A DNA stretch of 64,000 nucleotides from CAZUHB01 sp964620445 (GCA_964620445.1 CAZUHB010000001.1:1-64000), one strand, 5' to 3'; numbered from the stretch's first letter, positions 6,653-16,049 are shown. Notes: a model not told the origin generated them from the sequence alone. Program-made: numbers and translations.

Positions 6653-9556
6653 CTAATTTCCCGCTGTTTTTGCCTCGCGGTTGTGAAGCATGAGCAGGGC
6701 CGGGCTGGCCACGAAGATCGACGAGTAGGTACCGACGATCACACCGATGATCATGGCGAAGGAGAAACCCTCGAGCACGTTCCGCTGCCCGTAGTTGATC
6801 GCAAAGAGAATGAACAGAACGATGAGCGTCGTCGTGGACGTGAGGATCGTTCGCGCCAGGGTCTGGTTGATGCTCACGTTGAGAACGTCGGGGAAGGGCC
6901 GGCTCATGCGCGGCAGGTTTTCCCTGATCCTGTCGAAGACCACGATCGTGTCGTTGAGAGAGTACCCGATGATCGTCATGAAGGCGGCGATGATCGGCAG
7001 GTCGATCTCGATGTCGACGAGGCCGGTGTAGTGGGCGGCGGCGATCGCCCCCATGGTGATGGACACGTCGTGCACCAGGGCGATACAGGCGGCGAAGCCG
7101 TACTTGTACTCCTTGAAGCGCAGGCGGATGTAGACGATGATCGCCACGAGGGCGAGGAAGATCGCCTTCACGGCGTTGTTCATCATTTCCTCGCCAACCG
7201 ATCCGCTGATCTCGTCCGACACGGGGAAGGGGTCGGTGAGCGCCACGGGGAGGCCGTTCTCCTGTGCGAGCTTGAGCTGCTTGACGAGACCGTTCTTGAA
7301 ACGGTCGGCATCGATGGTAGCCGATTTCTTGTACTCGGCGACCAGGGTCAGTGTGCGGCCGTCGTCGGAAAAGACGAAGGCCTGGCCCTGGATGAAGTCT
7401 CCGAAAGCTTTTTCCAGGTTCTGCTGGTAGACGGTCGCGGGATCGGCGCTGCCCAGCGATTCGAGCTGCGCGTCGGTTGCCGGGGGATCGACGAAGTGGA
7501 GGACCACATTGATCCCCGTCGTTTCCGTTTCGGGCTTGGGAGTCAGCACGAGTCCCGAGATCGGATTACCCACGATATTGTCGCCCATAGCGGCTTCGAC
7601 CTCCTTGCGGTAGATCTCGGCCCTGTCGGACGAACTGTTCGATTCTCCTTCGGACGGCTCTTCGGTCGAGGAAGCGACGTCGCCACCCTTGATCTTGATG
7701 TTGAAGGCGGTCGTCTCGGTGCCCACCTTCGCACCGGAAGCCGCGCCCACGACGGGGATGACCTGGAGGTTCGGGAATTTCGTTCCCAGATCGGAGCGCA
7801 CTTCGTCTTCGGTGGTTCCCGGTTTGCACACGAGCTGGGCACTGTAGCCGCCCGTGAAGTCGAGTCCCAGAATCGAACCGGACACGAGAACGAGCAGAAC
7901 GATGCCGCCGGCGATCGCCAGGACCGACACGACGGCCGCCTTCGACCGCATGGAGAGGAAATCGATTTTCACCTCTCCCAGAAGGCGGAACATGTTCAGT
8001 TTCTGCAGGCCCCTCTCGAGCATGATCGCCAGGACGACCTTCGATATGAGCAGCGCCGAGAAAAGGCTGGTCACGATACCGATCATGAGAGTCACGGCGA
8101 ATCCCTTGATCGGCCCCGTGCCGAAGGAGAAGAGGATGAAGCCGGTGATGAAGGTGGTGGCGTTTGCGTCCACGATCGTGAGGAACGCTCTCTCGAAGCC
8201 GTTCTTCAAGGCCTGGGCGATCGTTTTGCCCTTGTCTTTTTCCTCCCTGATCCTTTCGAAGATGAGGATGTTGGCATCCACGGCCATACCCACGGTGAGC
8301 ACGATGCCGGCGAAACCGGGCAGAGTGAGCGTCGCCTCGAGGAAGATGAGTGCGGCCAGGAGGAGACTGAGGTTGATCGCGAGCGAGATGCTCGCCACCA
8401 GACCGGCGAGGAAGTAGTAGGCGATGATGAAAACGAAGACCGCACTCAGACCGACGAGGGCCGCCGTCTGGCCGCGCTCGATCGAGGTCTGGCCGAGGGT
8501 CGGACCGATGTGGTGGCGCGAGAGGAGGATCGGCTTCACCGAGATGGAACCCGATTTCAAGACGGTGACCAGTTTGTCCCTGTCGCCGACACGGAATCCC
8601 TTGGGCTCCGGACCGGAGATGATGCCCGCGCCGGGTAGAACCGACTTGATGACCGGGGCCGAGATGATCTTGCCGTCGAGGACGATGGCCAGTCCCTTCT
8701 TGAGGTGGCTCTCGGTGAACTCAGAAAAGTCGGCCGACCGGTCCGGCTTGAATTCGAAACCGACCGCCGGGTTTCCGTATCTGTCCCGTTCGTTCGTGAC
8801 GGCGATCAAATCGCTGCCGCCGAACCGCCATGCGGGATCTTTGTAAATCTTGACCAAGCTGAAATACTTGCCCGCGATCTGTGCGTTTTCGTCCGGTGTC
8901 GAGGCGCCGAGACCGTCGCGCAGCCCGTCGAAGGTGGATGCCTCCAGGGGAAGCGGAAAGCCCCATTTCTCGAGGTTCGCTTTGGAGTTGGGCAGCCAGC
9001 GGAATATCGCTTCCTTCTCGTCGTAGGTGCGTGTCTTGTCGAGGGCGCTCAGGTCGCTGTCGAGGGTCCAGCCGCCATCGTCGGCTTCTTTCTTCTCGAG
9101 GAAAGCGGCGAGCGCTTTCAGCTCCTCTTCGACGAAGAGGCTGTTGTCCGGATTGTCCGTGTCCGTCTCGTCCTCGGCATCCAGCAACCACTCCAGGTTA
9201 CCCTGGGTCTGGATGATCTGAATGATGCTCTCCACCTCGATTTCGGACATGCCCGGAAGCTCGATGAGGATCTCGTCATCACCCTGACCGAAGATGGGGA
9301 TCTCCTTGAGTCCCACCGAGTCGATCCTTTTCCTGAACACCTCGATCGTGGCTTTTCTGATTTGCTCCATATCCTCCTCGCCCGTGGCTGTCTCCGAGGA
9401 GGGGAGCTTGTAGCGCAGGGACGAACCGCCGCTCAGATCGAGTCCGAGGGTCACGTTTCCGTCGGTGATGCCTCCCTTGTAAAAGAAGATGACGTAGATG
9501 GCCGCAATGATGGCGACCAGGATAAGGGCAATCTTGGTGTTCAGATTCTGAACCAT
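6653..9556 (-). CDS. secDF: protein translocase subunit SecDF (fused)
   Basis: 967-aa fusion of SecD and SecF, which use the proton gradient to complete preprotein export. The SecD half starts with a membrane helix and LGLDLSGG (37-44). It has a large periplasmic region and the conserved TVGMAVDANILIFERIREE helix. The SecF half begins with LGLDFTGGYSAQL and ends with IIGYSLNDTIVVFDRIREN. Fused SecDF occurs in several phyla, including Bacteroidota, Planctomycetota and some Firmicutes. A GGAG ribosome site precedes the ATG. It lies downstream of trmD-rplS and directly abuts the LysM gene; no yajC is next to it. Confidence 0.97.
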   Translation of the reverse strand: MVQNLNTKIALILVAIIAAIYVIFFYKGGITDGNVTLGLDLSGGSSLRYKLPSSETATGEEDMEQIRKATIEVFRKRIDSVGLKEIPIFGQGDDEILIELPGMSEIEVESIIQIIQTQGNLEWLLDAEDETDTDNPDNSLFVEEELKALAAFLEKKEADDGGWTLDSDLSALDKTRTYDEKEAIFRWLPNSKANLEKWGFPLPLEASTFDGLRDGLGASTPDENAQIAGKYFSLVKIYKDPAWRFGGSDLIAVTNERDRYGNPAVGFEFKPDRSADFSEFTESHLKKGLAIVLDGKIISAPVIKSVLPGAGIISGPEPKGFRVGDRDKLVTVLKSGSISVKPILLSRHHIGPTLGQTSIERGQTAALVGLSAVFVFIIAYYFLAGLVASISLAINLSLLLAALIFLEATLTLPGFAGIVLTVGMAVDANILIFERIREEKDKGKTIAQALKNGFERAFLTIVDANATTFITGFILFSFGTGPIKGFAVTLMIGIVTSLFSALLISKVVLAIMLERGLQKLNMFRLLGEVKIDFLSMRSKAAVVSVLAIAGGIVLLVLVSGSILGLDFTGGYSAQLVCKPGTTEDEVRSDLGTKFPNLQVIPVVGAASGAKVGTETTAFNIKIKGGDVASSTEEPSEGESNSSSDRAEIYRKEVEAAMGDNIVGNPISGLVLTPKPETETTGINVVLHFVDPPATDAQLESLGSADPATVYQQNLEKAFGDFIQGQAFVFSDDGRTLTLVAEYKKSATIDADRFKNGLVKQLKLAQENGLPVALTDPFPVSDEISGSVGEEMMNNAVKAIFLALVAIIVYIRLRFKEYKYGFAACIALVHDVSITMGAIAAAHYTGLVDIEIDLPIIAAFMTIIGYSLNDTIVVFDRIRENLPRMSRPFPDVLNVSINQTLARTILTSTTTLIVLFILFAINYGQRNVLEGFSFAMIIGVIVGTYSSIFVASPALLMLHNREAKTAGN

Positions 9557-9597
9557 TTTTTAACAATCTCCATGTGCTGCTCGGAGCGGACTGATGG

Positions 9598-9627
9598 AAC
9601 GTATGAGTGCTAAAGCCGCGGTGTCAA
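9598..9627 (-). promoter_or_regulatory. possible secDF promoter
   Basis: Reading the minus strand, TTGACA (9627-9622) is followed after 18 nt by TACGTT (9603-9598), about 40 nt before the secDF ATG. The -35 is perfect and the -10 poor. It lies in the 169-nt gap between rplS and secDF and could give secDF separate transcription. Confidence 0.35.
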
Positions 9628-9725
9628 GCATTCCGCGGCGATATCCGGAGCGCGGCCCCAGGTACAGGTTTCTTGGGTGTCGTATCGGCAACCAAGCCTG
9701 CGAGCACGCGCCGAAAGAGCCACTC

Positions 9726-10259
9726 TTACTGCTCTTCCTTTTCGGGTGTCTCCGTTGTGTCGGGATCAGCCGCCTTGGATTCGGCCGCCGCCGCTTCCGC
9801 CGCTGCAGCTTCAGCCGCTGCCGCTTCAGCCGCGGCCTTGGCTTCTGCCTCGGCAATCGCCTTGGCCTTGGCTTCTTCGCGCTCGGCGTTCCGTTTCTTC
9901 CTCTTTGCCAGGCGGGATCCGGTCATCTCTTTGATGCGCGTACCCTTGCCCGTCCGATCCCTGAGGTAGTAGAGCTTGGCTCTACGCACGACACCGGTCT
10001 TCTTGACGCGCACGTTGCCGACCTTGGGAGAGTGGAAAGGAAAGGTGCGTTCCACTCCCTCGCCCTGCACGATGCGCCGAACGGTGAAGACCCTTCCGAT
10101 CCCGCGACCCTTGATGGAGATGACCGTGCCGGTGAAGATCTGGATGCGTTCCTTCTCTCCCTCGACAATGGTGACCTCCACTTCGACCGTGTCGCCCACC
10201 TTGAAGTCGGGCAGTTCTTCTTTGCGATACTTCTTCTCTATGTCCTGGATAATGTCCAC
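9726..10259 (-). CDS. rplS: 50S ribosomal protein L19 with long Ala/Glu tail
   Basis: Residues 1-115 are a normal L19 (FKVGDTVEVEV, IQIFTGTVISIKGRG, SPKVGNVRVKKTGVVRRAKL), which sits at the 30S/50S interface. About 60 extra residues follow, first basic (RLAKRKKRNAEREEAK) and then a run of AAAAE-type repeats ending in an acidic PDTTETPEKEEQ. Usual L19 is about 115-125 aa, so this tail is an extension. It lies 21 nt after trmD, the conserved trmD-rplS order. Start ATG 10259. Confidence 0.96.
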   Translation of the reverse strand: MDIIQDIEKKYRKEELPDFKVGDTVEVEVTIVEGEKERIQIFTGTVISIKGRGIGRVFTVRRIVQGEGVERTFPFHSPKVGNVRVKKTGVVRRAKLYYLRDRTGKGTRIKEMTGSRLAKRKKRNAEREEAKAKAIAEAEAKAAAEAAAAEAAAAEAAAAESKAADPDTTETPEKEEQ

Positions 10260-10280
10260 TTCTCTACTCCTGCTCTAGAC

Positions 10281-10979
10281 TCAATCCTTGTGATTCAAAT
10301 CCGGTCGTCTCCGTTCCGTGCGACGGAGTGACATCTCGGTGCGCCACTCTTCGATCTTCTTGTGGTCGCCCGACAAGAGAATTTCCGGAACGCTCAAGCC
10401 CCGGAATGTTCTCGGTCTCGTGTACTGGGGAAACTCGAGCCGGTTTCCCGAGAACGAGTCGTCCCACGCTGAATCCTTGTGGCCCAACGTGCCCGGGATG
10501 AGCCGCACCACCGACTCGATCAGGCACATGGCCGCCACTTCCCCGCCGGAAAGGACGTAGTCGCCGATCGACACTTCGTCCCAGGGCAGGACCTCGCGAA
10601 TCCGTTCGTCAAAGCCTTCGTAACGCCCGCAGAGCAGAAGAAGGTGGTCTTCCTTGGCCAGGCTGACCGCCTTGGGTTGATCGAGCCGCTGCCCCTGCGG
10701 TGTGAGAAGGATGAGCTTGACGTTTCCCGGAACATCACTGCCCCGAGTCTTGGCAAGCACGTCCTCCACCGCGTCGACGATCGGCTCCGGTTTGAGAACC
10801 ATTCCGGGGCCGCCGCCGAAGGGGCGGTCATCCACGACATTGTGCGGTCCGGGCGCAAAGTCGCGAAAATTGACAAGGCGTACATCGATCAGTCTGCGAG
10901 AGACTGCACTGCCCACGATACTCTCCCTGAGAAAGGGTTCGAAGAGGCTCGGAAACAAGGTCAGGATATGAATAATCAT
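10281..10979 (-). CDS. trmD: tRNA (guanine-N1)-methyltransferase TrmD
   Basis: SPOUT-class enzyme making m1G37 in tRNAs, including tRNA-Pro, to prevent +1 frameshifting. 232 aa, with the knot and SAM-binding motifs RPFGGGPGMV (52-61), LLCGRYEGFDERI (115-127) and SIGDYVLSGGE (137-147). It is followed by rplS in the classical operon order; rpsP and rimM, often upstream, are not here. The C-terminus is basic (RRTERRRPDLNHKD). About 200 nt separate it from the divergent ribE, probably holding both promoters. Confidence 0.97.
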   Translation of the reverse strand: MIIHILTLFPSLFEPFLRESIVGSAVSRRLIDVRLVNFRDFAPGPHNVVDDRPFGGGPGMVLKPEPIVDAVEDVLAKTRGSDVPGNVKLILLTPQGQRLDQPKAVSLAKEDHLLLLCGRYEGFDERIREVLPWDEVSIGDYVLSGGEVAAMCLIESVVRLIPGTLGHKDSAWDDSFSGNRLEFPQYTRPRTFRGLSVPEILLSGDHKKIEEWRTEMSLRRTERRRPDLNHKD

Positions 10980-11181
10980 CCCTGCGATCGGCCACTTTTC
11001 TGCGGGAGTTGTGGTGCCCTTTGTGCAACTCTTTAACGGACTTACGAAAATCCGATATCATAAAATGCGGGAAATTCAAATCAAGGTAAAAAGAAGTTTT
11101 TTTACCCCGCCGGTGCGATATGCTAACTCTGGAACAAGCTGAGCGATTGGAACATGCTGAATACGGGAGGCCAAGCCGAAA

Positions 11182-11832
11182 ATGTTCACAGGACTCGTGC
11201 AAATGGTCGGGCAGGTGGACGGCGTGGAGCCTGCCGGCGGCAAAATCAGACTCAAACTGCAGTTAGGTAAATTGACCGAGGAGATCGCCATCGGTGATTC
11301 GGTGATGGTTTCCGGCGTCTGCCTCACCGCGACCCGGATCGATCAGGGGACAGCCTGCTTCGACGTGGTGCGAGAGACAGTGGACCGGACCACGCTGTCC
11401 GGTTTGCGCCCTGGTAGTAAGGTTAATGTTGAACTGGCGTTACGTCTGAGCGACCGTCTTGGCGGACATCTCGTTTCCGGTCACGTGGACGGCGTGGGGC
11501 GGATCCGTTCGATCCGCAAATCGTCGGGCGAGGTGCGCCTGGCGATCGACGCTCCACCCGCGGTGATGCGCTATCTTGTGGAAAAGGGTTCCGTCGCGAT
11601 CGACGGCATCAGCTTGACCATCGCGTCCCTGTCGGCGCGCGGTTTCGAGGTGGCGGTCATTCCCCACACCCTCGAGGCCACGACCTTGAAACATGCGTCG
11701 AAGGGCGGCCGCGTCAATCTCGAGGGAGACATGATCGGTCGGTGGGTGGCCAAGATCATGAGCGGGAGTTCGCCCGGGAAGGTGAACGACCTGTCAGAGA
11801 CGCTCCGGAAAGGCGGGTACCTGGGCAAATGA
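11182..11832 (+). CDS. ribE: riboflavin synthase, alpha chain
   Basis: Catalyses dismutation of two 6,7-dimethyl-8-ribityllumazine molecules to riboflavin. 216 aa with two lumazine-binding barrels: MFTGLVQMVGQV and VMVSGVCLTAT in the first, GGHLVSGHVDGVG and VAIDGISLTIASL in the second. Normal length. GGGAGG lies about 11 nt before the ATG. No FMN riboswitch was recognised in the upstream region. It overlaps the next gene in an ATGA. Confidence 0.96.
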   Translation: MFTGLVQMVGQVDGVEPAGGKIRLKLQLGKLTEEIAIGDSVMVSGVCLTATRIDQGTACFDVVRETVDRTTLSGLRPGSKVNVELALRLSDRLGGHLVSGHVDGVGRIRSIRKSSGEVRLAIDAPPAVMRYLVEKGSVAIDGISLTIASLSARGFEVAVIPHTLEATTLKHASKGGRVNLEGDMIGRWVAKIMSGSSPGKVNDLSETLRKGGYLGK

Positions 11833-12497
11833 CAATCGCGATCTTCTCTGCATTGAAGAAAGAGGCCGCTCAACTGATCCGCACGGCGGGACTCGCGAGC
11901 ACCCTCGAATCGGCCGGTCCAGCGAGCGTCACCCGCGGTGAGTGCGAGGGCCGGGAAATCGTGGTCGCGATCACGGGGATCGGCAAGGTGCCCGCGGCGC
12001 TGGCGTGCCAGGCAGTGATCGACCGGTACCGTCCCGAGTGTCTCCTGCTCATCGGCACGGCGGGGAGCCTGTCGCCGCGGCTCGGGCCGGGCGATCTGAT
12101 CGTGGCCGACAGGGTCGTGGCCATCGACACGGGGCCTCTGATTCCATCGTGGATCGAGACCGATCAATCTCTCAGGTCAGCGCTCCTCGAAGCGTGCGGC
12201 GAAGAGGCTCCCGGGACGGAGGTCCATTGCGGTGGCCTGATCACGCGCGATCGCCCCATTCTGGATGAACGTGATCGGGCCGTGGTGGAGCAGACCTGGA
12301 AAGCGCTCGCCGTGGACATGGAAGCAGCCGCCGTGGCTCTGGCCGCCCGGACGAACAGCCTACCCCTGGGGATCGTCAAGGCGATCACCGACCGGGCCGA
12401 CAAGGAGGCCGAGGCGGCCTTCCGCCGAAACCTCGACACCGCTGCCGAGAGGATCAGCCGCGTTCTGATCCGCTTCCTGCAAAAGGGAACCACCTGA
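11829..12497 (+). CDS. nucleoside phosphorylase/nucleosidase family protein
   Basis: 222 aa of the PNP/MTAN superfamily. IAIFSALKKEA at the start, ITGIGKVPAAL and LIGTAGSLSPRLGPGDLIVAD form the nucleoside-binding core, and ALAVDMEAAAVALAA carries the Met-Glu pair that binds ribose. This fits methylthioadenosine/S-adenosylhomocysteine nucleosidase or futalosine hydrolase. The sequence alone does not separate these, so no symbol is given. Its ATG overlaps the ribE stop and its TGA overlaps the next ATG (TGATG), so all three genes are translationally coupled. Confidence 0.85.
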   Translation: MTIAIFSALKKEAAQLIRTAGLASTLESAGPASVTRGECEGREIVVAITGIGKVPAALACQAVIDRYRPECLLLIGTAGSLSPRLGPGDLIVADRVVAIDTGPLIPSWIETDQSLRSALLEACGEEAPGTEVHCGGLITRDRPILDERDRAVVEQTWKALAVDMEAAAVALAARTNSLPLGIVKAITDRADKEAEAAFRRNLDTAAERISRVLIRFLQKGTT

Positions 12498-13678
12498 TGA
12501 CGCGCCCGCCCAGAGTCTCGCTCGTGACCGAGGAGTCCTACGATCCGAAAGCCGTGCACGCCGCTGTTCGGAAGGTTCTCGAACCGCTCGGCGGTATGGC
12601 CGGTTTTGTCAAACCCGGCGACAGGGTGATCGTCAAGCCGAATCTCATCCTGCCGAAGCCGGCCCGCATGGCGGCGACCACGCACCCCGAGGTCGTGCGC
12701 AGCGTGTGCCGGCTCGCTCTCGACTGCGGCGGGCGGGTGACGGTGGGAGATTCGCCGGGCAAGGGTTCGGCGCGTCGCGCGGGCGCTGTGGCCGGCTACG
12801 ATCCGGTCATGGCCGATCTCGGCATCGACTGGGTCGAATTCACGCCCCGCGAGATCGCTCTCGATCGCCCCGGGGAGGACGGGCGCCGGCCGGAGGGCTC
12901 GGCGCGAAAGGGAGTCTGCGCGCGGCTCACGCTGGCAGCCGAACTCCTCGACGCGGACGTGGTGATCAACGTTCCCAAGCTCAAGACCCATGGAATGATG
13001 CTCATGACCATGGCGGTCAAGAATCTCTTCGGCGCCGTGGTCGGACTCCAGAAATTCCAGTGGCACCTGCGGGCGGGCAAGGACAAGGCGCTTTTCGGCA
13101 GCGTGCTCCACGAGATCTGCCGCGCCGTGAAACCGGCCCTGTCGATCGTGGACGCCATCGTGTCGATGGACGGCGAAGGCCCAACGGCGGGTGATCCGAA
13201 TCCCACCCGATTCCTTGCGGCCGGCGCTGATCCCTCGGCGGTCGATGCCGTTCTCATGGACATTTTCGGCCTCGAAAGGAACGATCTGCATACGCTGGCG
13301 GCCGCCGCCGCGGCCGGCGACAGCGCATGGAAGGAGGCCGAGGTGGTGGGCGCGTCGGTGGAAGAGGTGAAACCCGCGCGCTGGAAACTCTCCGACTCTC
13401 AACCGGCGGCCCTTCCTCTGCCCGTTTTCTGCCAGAAGATCCCCTTCCTGCGCGAATGGCTGCGCACCCAGGCCACGGCCAAGCCCGCGGCGATCAAGGA
13501 AAAGTGCGTCCTGTGCGGCGATTGCGTGGCTGTCTGCCCCCCTCAGGTCATGACGCTCACAGACAGGGGTGTGGAGATCGATCACGCGAACTGTATCAGG
13601 TGCTACTGCTGCCAGGAGCTCTGCCCGCAGGGGGCGATCGAATCGCGCAAGGGGCTGTTGGGCCGTTTGCTGAGCTGA
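12497..13678 (+). CDS. DUF362 protein with C-terminal 4Fe-4S ferredoxin domain
   Basis: 393 aa. The DUF362 part (about 1-310) includes VKPNLILPK, VTVGDSPGKG, INVPKLKTHGMMLMT and AVKNLFGAVVG. The C-terminal ferredoxin domain has two clusters of Cys, CVLCGDCVAVCP and CIRCYCCQELCP, enough for two 4Fe-4S clusters. It is cytoplasmic, with no signal peptide. The precise reaction is unknown; DUF362-ferredoxin fusions are common in anaerobes. It is the last gene of the ribE operon and ends 17 nt before the convergent helicase. Confidence 0.88.
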   Translation: MTRPPRVSLVTEESYDPKAVHAAVRKVLEPLGGMAGFVKPGDRVIVKPNLILPKPARMAATTHPEVVRSVCRLALDCGGRVTVGDSPGKGSARRAGAVAGYDPVMADLGIDWVEFTPREIALDRPGEDGRRPEGSARKGVCARLTLAAELLDADVVINVPKLKTHGMMLMTMAVKNLFGAVVGLQKFQWHLRAGKDKALFGSVLHEICRAVKPALSIVDAIVSMDGEGPTAGDPNPTRFLAAGADPSAVDAVLMDIFGLERNDLHTLAAAAAAGDSAWKEAEVVGASVEEVKPARWKLSDSQPAALPLPVFCQKIPFLREWLRTQATAKPAAIKEKCVLCGDCVAVCPPQVMTLTDRGVEIDHANCIRCYCCQELCPQGAIESRKGLLGRLLS

Positions 13679-13695
13679 TTTTTCGCTCGAATATC

Positions 13696-15744
13696 TCACG
13701 CCTGGAGTTGGCGGAGCGCGTCGACCTCATCCCGGTTGACGATGTCAATGCAGTAGTTGAGCTTCCGGGCCAGGTCGGGATCGGACGGCATCGCCTTGCG
13801 GATCATCTTGAGCAGCTGGATCACGAGCCGGAAGTTGCGGACCAAGTCGCCGCGCGACGCGTTCGTGTATTCCTCGAGATCGGGGAAAGACTTGCCGCGG
13901 CACCACGCGGCCATGGCGCTGGCGATCCGGAAGTCCGGCATTCGGACCGACGGCTGGATGCCGAGTGAGCGCTCCAGCTGCACCGCATCGTTCACGATGC
14001 GATCCACATTTTCGGCGAAGTGCCCGATGACCCTGGAATCGATCGGTACGAAAACGTCCCCCTTGCGGCCCTCGTAGATGATCGATCCGAGTATCACGTT
14101 GATCTGCACCTCGTCCATCTCGTTCAGGAGTCCGGCGAAGAAGAGCTCCGTGGCCTGGATCTCGTAGCCGTTGATCAGCGATGCCACGCGCCCTCTTTCG
14201 GTCACTTTCTCGTCGCGGATGTACTCGAGCCGCTCGAGGAAACCGAGCTTCTTCCGGATCTGGCTGAGCTGCCGCTCGCGATTCCGCTCCTTCTTCTTGC
14301 GGCTCATGCGCGTCCACTGGAAGTTGTTGAAAGACCTCTCCCAGGCGGTGAAGATCTCCTTGCCCAGGTGGGCGTGAAGGTTGATCAGCGTGTTGTAGGA
14401 GAGGTTGAACCGGCTGCGGATCGGCTCCACATCGTTGGAGGTGAGCTTGCGTACATCCTTGGGCGTGACCCGCTTGTCTTCCACGATCGAGTAGACGAGG
14501 CCGTCATCGTCGATCCCCTGCCTCCCCGCGCGGCCCGCCATCTGCTGGTACTGGCGCGTGGAGAGCGTGTCGAAGCCGATACCGTCGAACTTGCGCAACG
14601 AGCTGAAGATCACCGTGCGCGCCGGCATGTTGATTCCGAGAGCAAAGGTTTCGGTCGTGAAGAGCAGCTTGAGCAGGCCCGATGTGAAGAGCTGTTCCAC
14701 GATTTCCTTGTGCTGGGGGAGGAGCCCGGCGTGGTGATAGCCCACGCCGCGCAGCGCCAGGCTGCGGAGCTCCTCGAGCGTTTCGTCCGCGATCATTCCA
14801 TAACGCTCGCAGATCTTCCTGAAAAGAGCATCCATCTCGTCGCGCTCCTCGGGGAGGAGCAAGCGGCGCGTCCGGTTATGGCGCGCCCGCGTCTCGCACT
14901 CCTTGCGGCTGAAGCAGAAGTAGAGCAAGGGCAGCTTCTCTTCCCGCTGAAGCCGATCGAGCAGCGAATCGCGGTCGATGCGGTGACGCTTGCGGTTCGG
15001 CCCGCCGCGGCCGCCCTGCGAGCGCGATCGCCCGCGCCCGCGGGAGCGCGCTCGGGTGGGAAAGGTCTTGACCTTGTCGGAGCGCTTCGGCCCGAAGTCG
15101 GGAAAGAACAGGTAGTGGGTGAGAGGCACGGGGCGCACCGTGCTCCGGATCACCTCGACCGATTCGTCGCGGACGAGGGAGATCCACTTGCCGAACTCTG
15201 TCAGGTTGGCGATCGTGGCCGAGAGGCAGACGAAGCGGATATGTTTCGGCGCGAAGATGATGCTCTCCTCCCAGACCGTTCCCCGCTCCATGTCGTCCAT
15301 GAAATGGATCTCGTCGAAGATCACGAACTCCAGGCTGTCCAGCTCGATCGTCCTCTCGAATATGGTGTTTCTGAAGATCTCCGTGGTCATGATCATCAGG
15401 GGGGCGCTCGGATTGAGTGTGAGGTCGCCCGTCATGATCCCCACGTCATCGCCGAGCTGTTCGCGAAAATCCCGGTATTTCTGATTGGAGAGCGCCTTGA
15501 TCGGGGCGGTGTAGATGGCGCGCGTCCCGCCGGCGAGAGCCTTGTCCACGGCGTACTCGGCGATCAAAGTCTTGCCCGCTCCCGTGGGGGCGGAGACGAG
15601 CACCGAACGGCCCTGATCGATCGCGTTCACAGCCTCGAGCTGGAACTGGTTCAGGTCGAAGCCCCGATAGCGGCGCGGTTCGAGAGGCGTGTCGGGAGAA
15701 CCGCTTCGATCGATCTTCGCCTTTCGCTTCTTCTTTCTCGCCAA
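13696..15744 (-). CDS. Ski2-like DEAD/DEAH-box RNA helicase
   Basis: 682 aa superfamily 2 helicase. It has Walker A SAPTGAGKT (51-59), DEIH Walker B (144-147), motif III LSATIANL (174-181), FALGINMPART and the arginine-finger motif QQMAGRAGRQG. These match the Ski2/Mtr4/HelY group, which unwinds RNA 3' to 5'. An insertion around 231-250 is rich in Arg-Gly and Arg-Ser (RSRGRGRSRSQGGRGG) and may bind RNA. The N-terminus is very basic (MARKKKRKAK). It is monocistronic and convergent with the DUF362 gene. The RNA target is unknown. Confidence 0.9.
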   Translation of the reverse strand: MARKKKRKAKIDRSGSPDTPLEPRRYRGFDLNQFQLEAVNAIDQGRSVLVSAPTGAGKTLIAEYAVDKALAGGTRAIYTAPIKALSNQKYRDFREQLGDDVGIMTGDLTLNPSAPLMIMTTEIFRNTIFERTIELDSLEFVIFDEIHFMDDMERGTVWEESIIFAPKHIRFVCLSATIANLTEFGKWISLVRDESVEVIRSTVRPVPLTHYLFFPDFGPKRSDKVKTFPTRARSRGRGRSRSQGGRGGPNRKRHRIDRDSLLDRLQREEKLPLLYFCFSRKECETRARHNRTRRLLLPEERDEMDALFRKICERYGMIADETLEELRSLALRGVGYHHAGLLPQHKEIVEQLFTSGLLKLLFTTETFALGINMPARTVIFSSLRKFDGIGFDTLSTRQYQQMAGRAGRQGIDDDGLVYSIVEDKRVTPKDVRKLTSNDVEPIRSRFNLSYNTLINLHAHLGKEIFTAWERSFNNFQWTRMSRKKKERNRERQLSQIRKKLGFLERLEYIRDEKVTERGRVASLINGYEIQATELFFAGLLNEMDEVQINVILGSIIYEGRKGDVFVPIDSRVIGHFAENVDRIVNDAVQLERSLGIQPSVRMPDFRIASAMAAWCRGKSFPDLEEYTNASRGDLVRNFRLVIQLLKMIRKAMPSDPDLARKLNYCIDIVNRDEVDALRQLQA

Positions 15745-16049
15745 GGTCTTGTCCTCGTGAGTTTGGTTGCCCGAAAAGAGCGACGCGGTTGCACATCCTA
15801 AGAGGGCGGCCAGCCCGATTCAAACTTTTCAGCCGGACTAAAAAATGATTCGCAGTGAAATCGGACCGTTCGGCCCGATCGCGACCGGCCGGTTCCGGCG
15901 CGAACGGCCCGGAGGATAAGAGAATCGGCGCCTTGAAGTCATCGCACCGATCTGTTATAGGTGAGTGCTCCGGTTGCGGTCAAACAGCCAGAAACGCGGT
16001 TGATCATTTTAATATCAATGTTGAGGAATGATTTTTAGGGAGAGACATC
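15745..16049. other. intergenic region, divergent promoters expected
   Basis: 305 bases between the divergent helicase gene and the 90-aa gene. No ORF, repeat or RNA fold was recognised. The part nearest 16050 is AT-rich (about 16000-16035) and probably holds that gene's promoter, but no convincing -35/-10 pair was found. Confidence 0.5.

Noticed and set aside
6203..8638. Very long open frame (811 codons) on the plus strand opposite secDF
   Set aside because: Its translation is compositionally odd (strings of His, Asp, Arg, Gly), has no ribosome site or family match, and is fully explained as the antisense of the GC-rich SecDF codons.
10980..11181. FMN riboswitch before ribE
   Set aside because: The conserved AGGGGACGGGG-type core and paired stems were not found in the leader.
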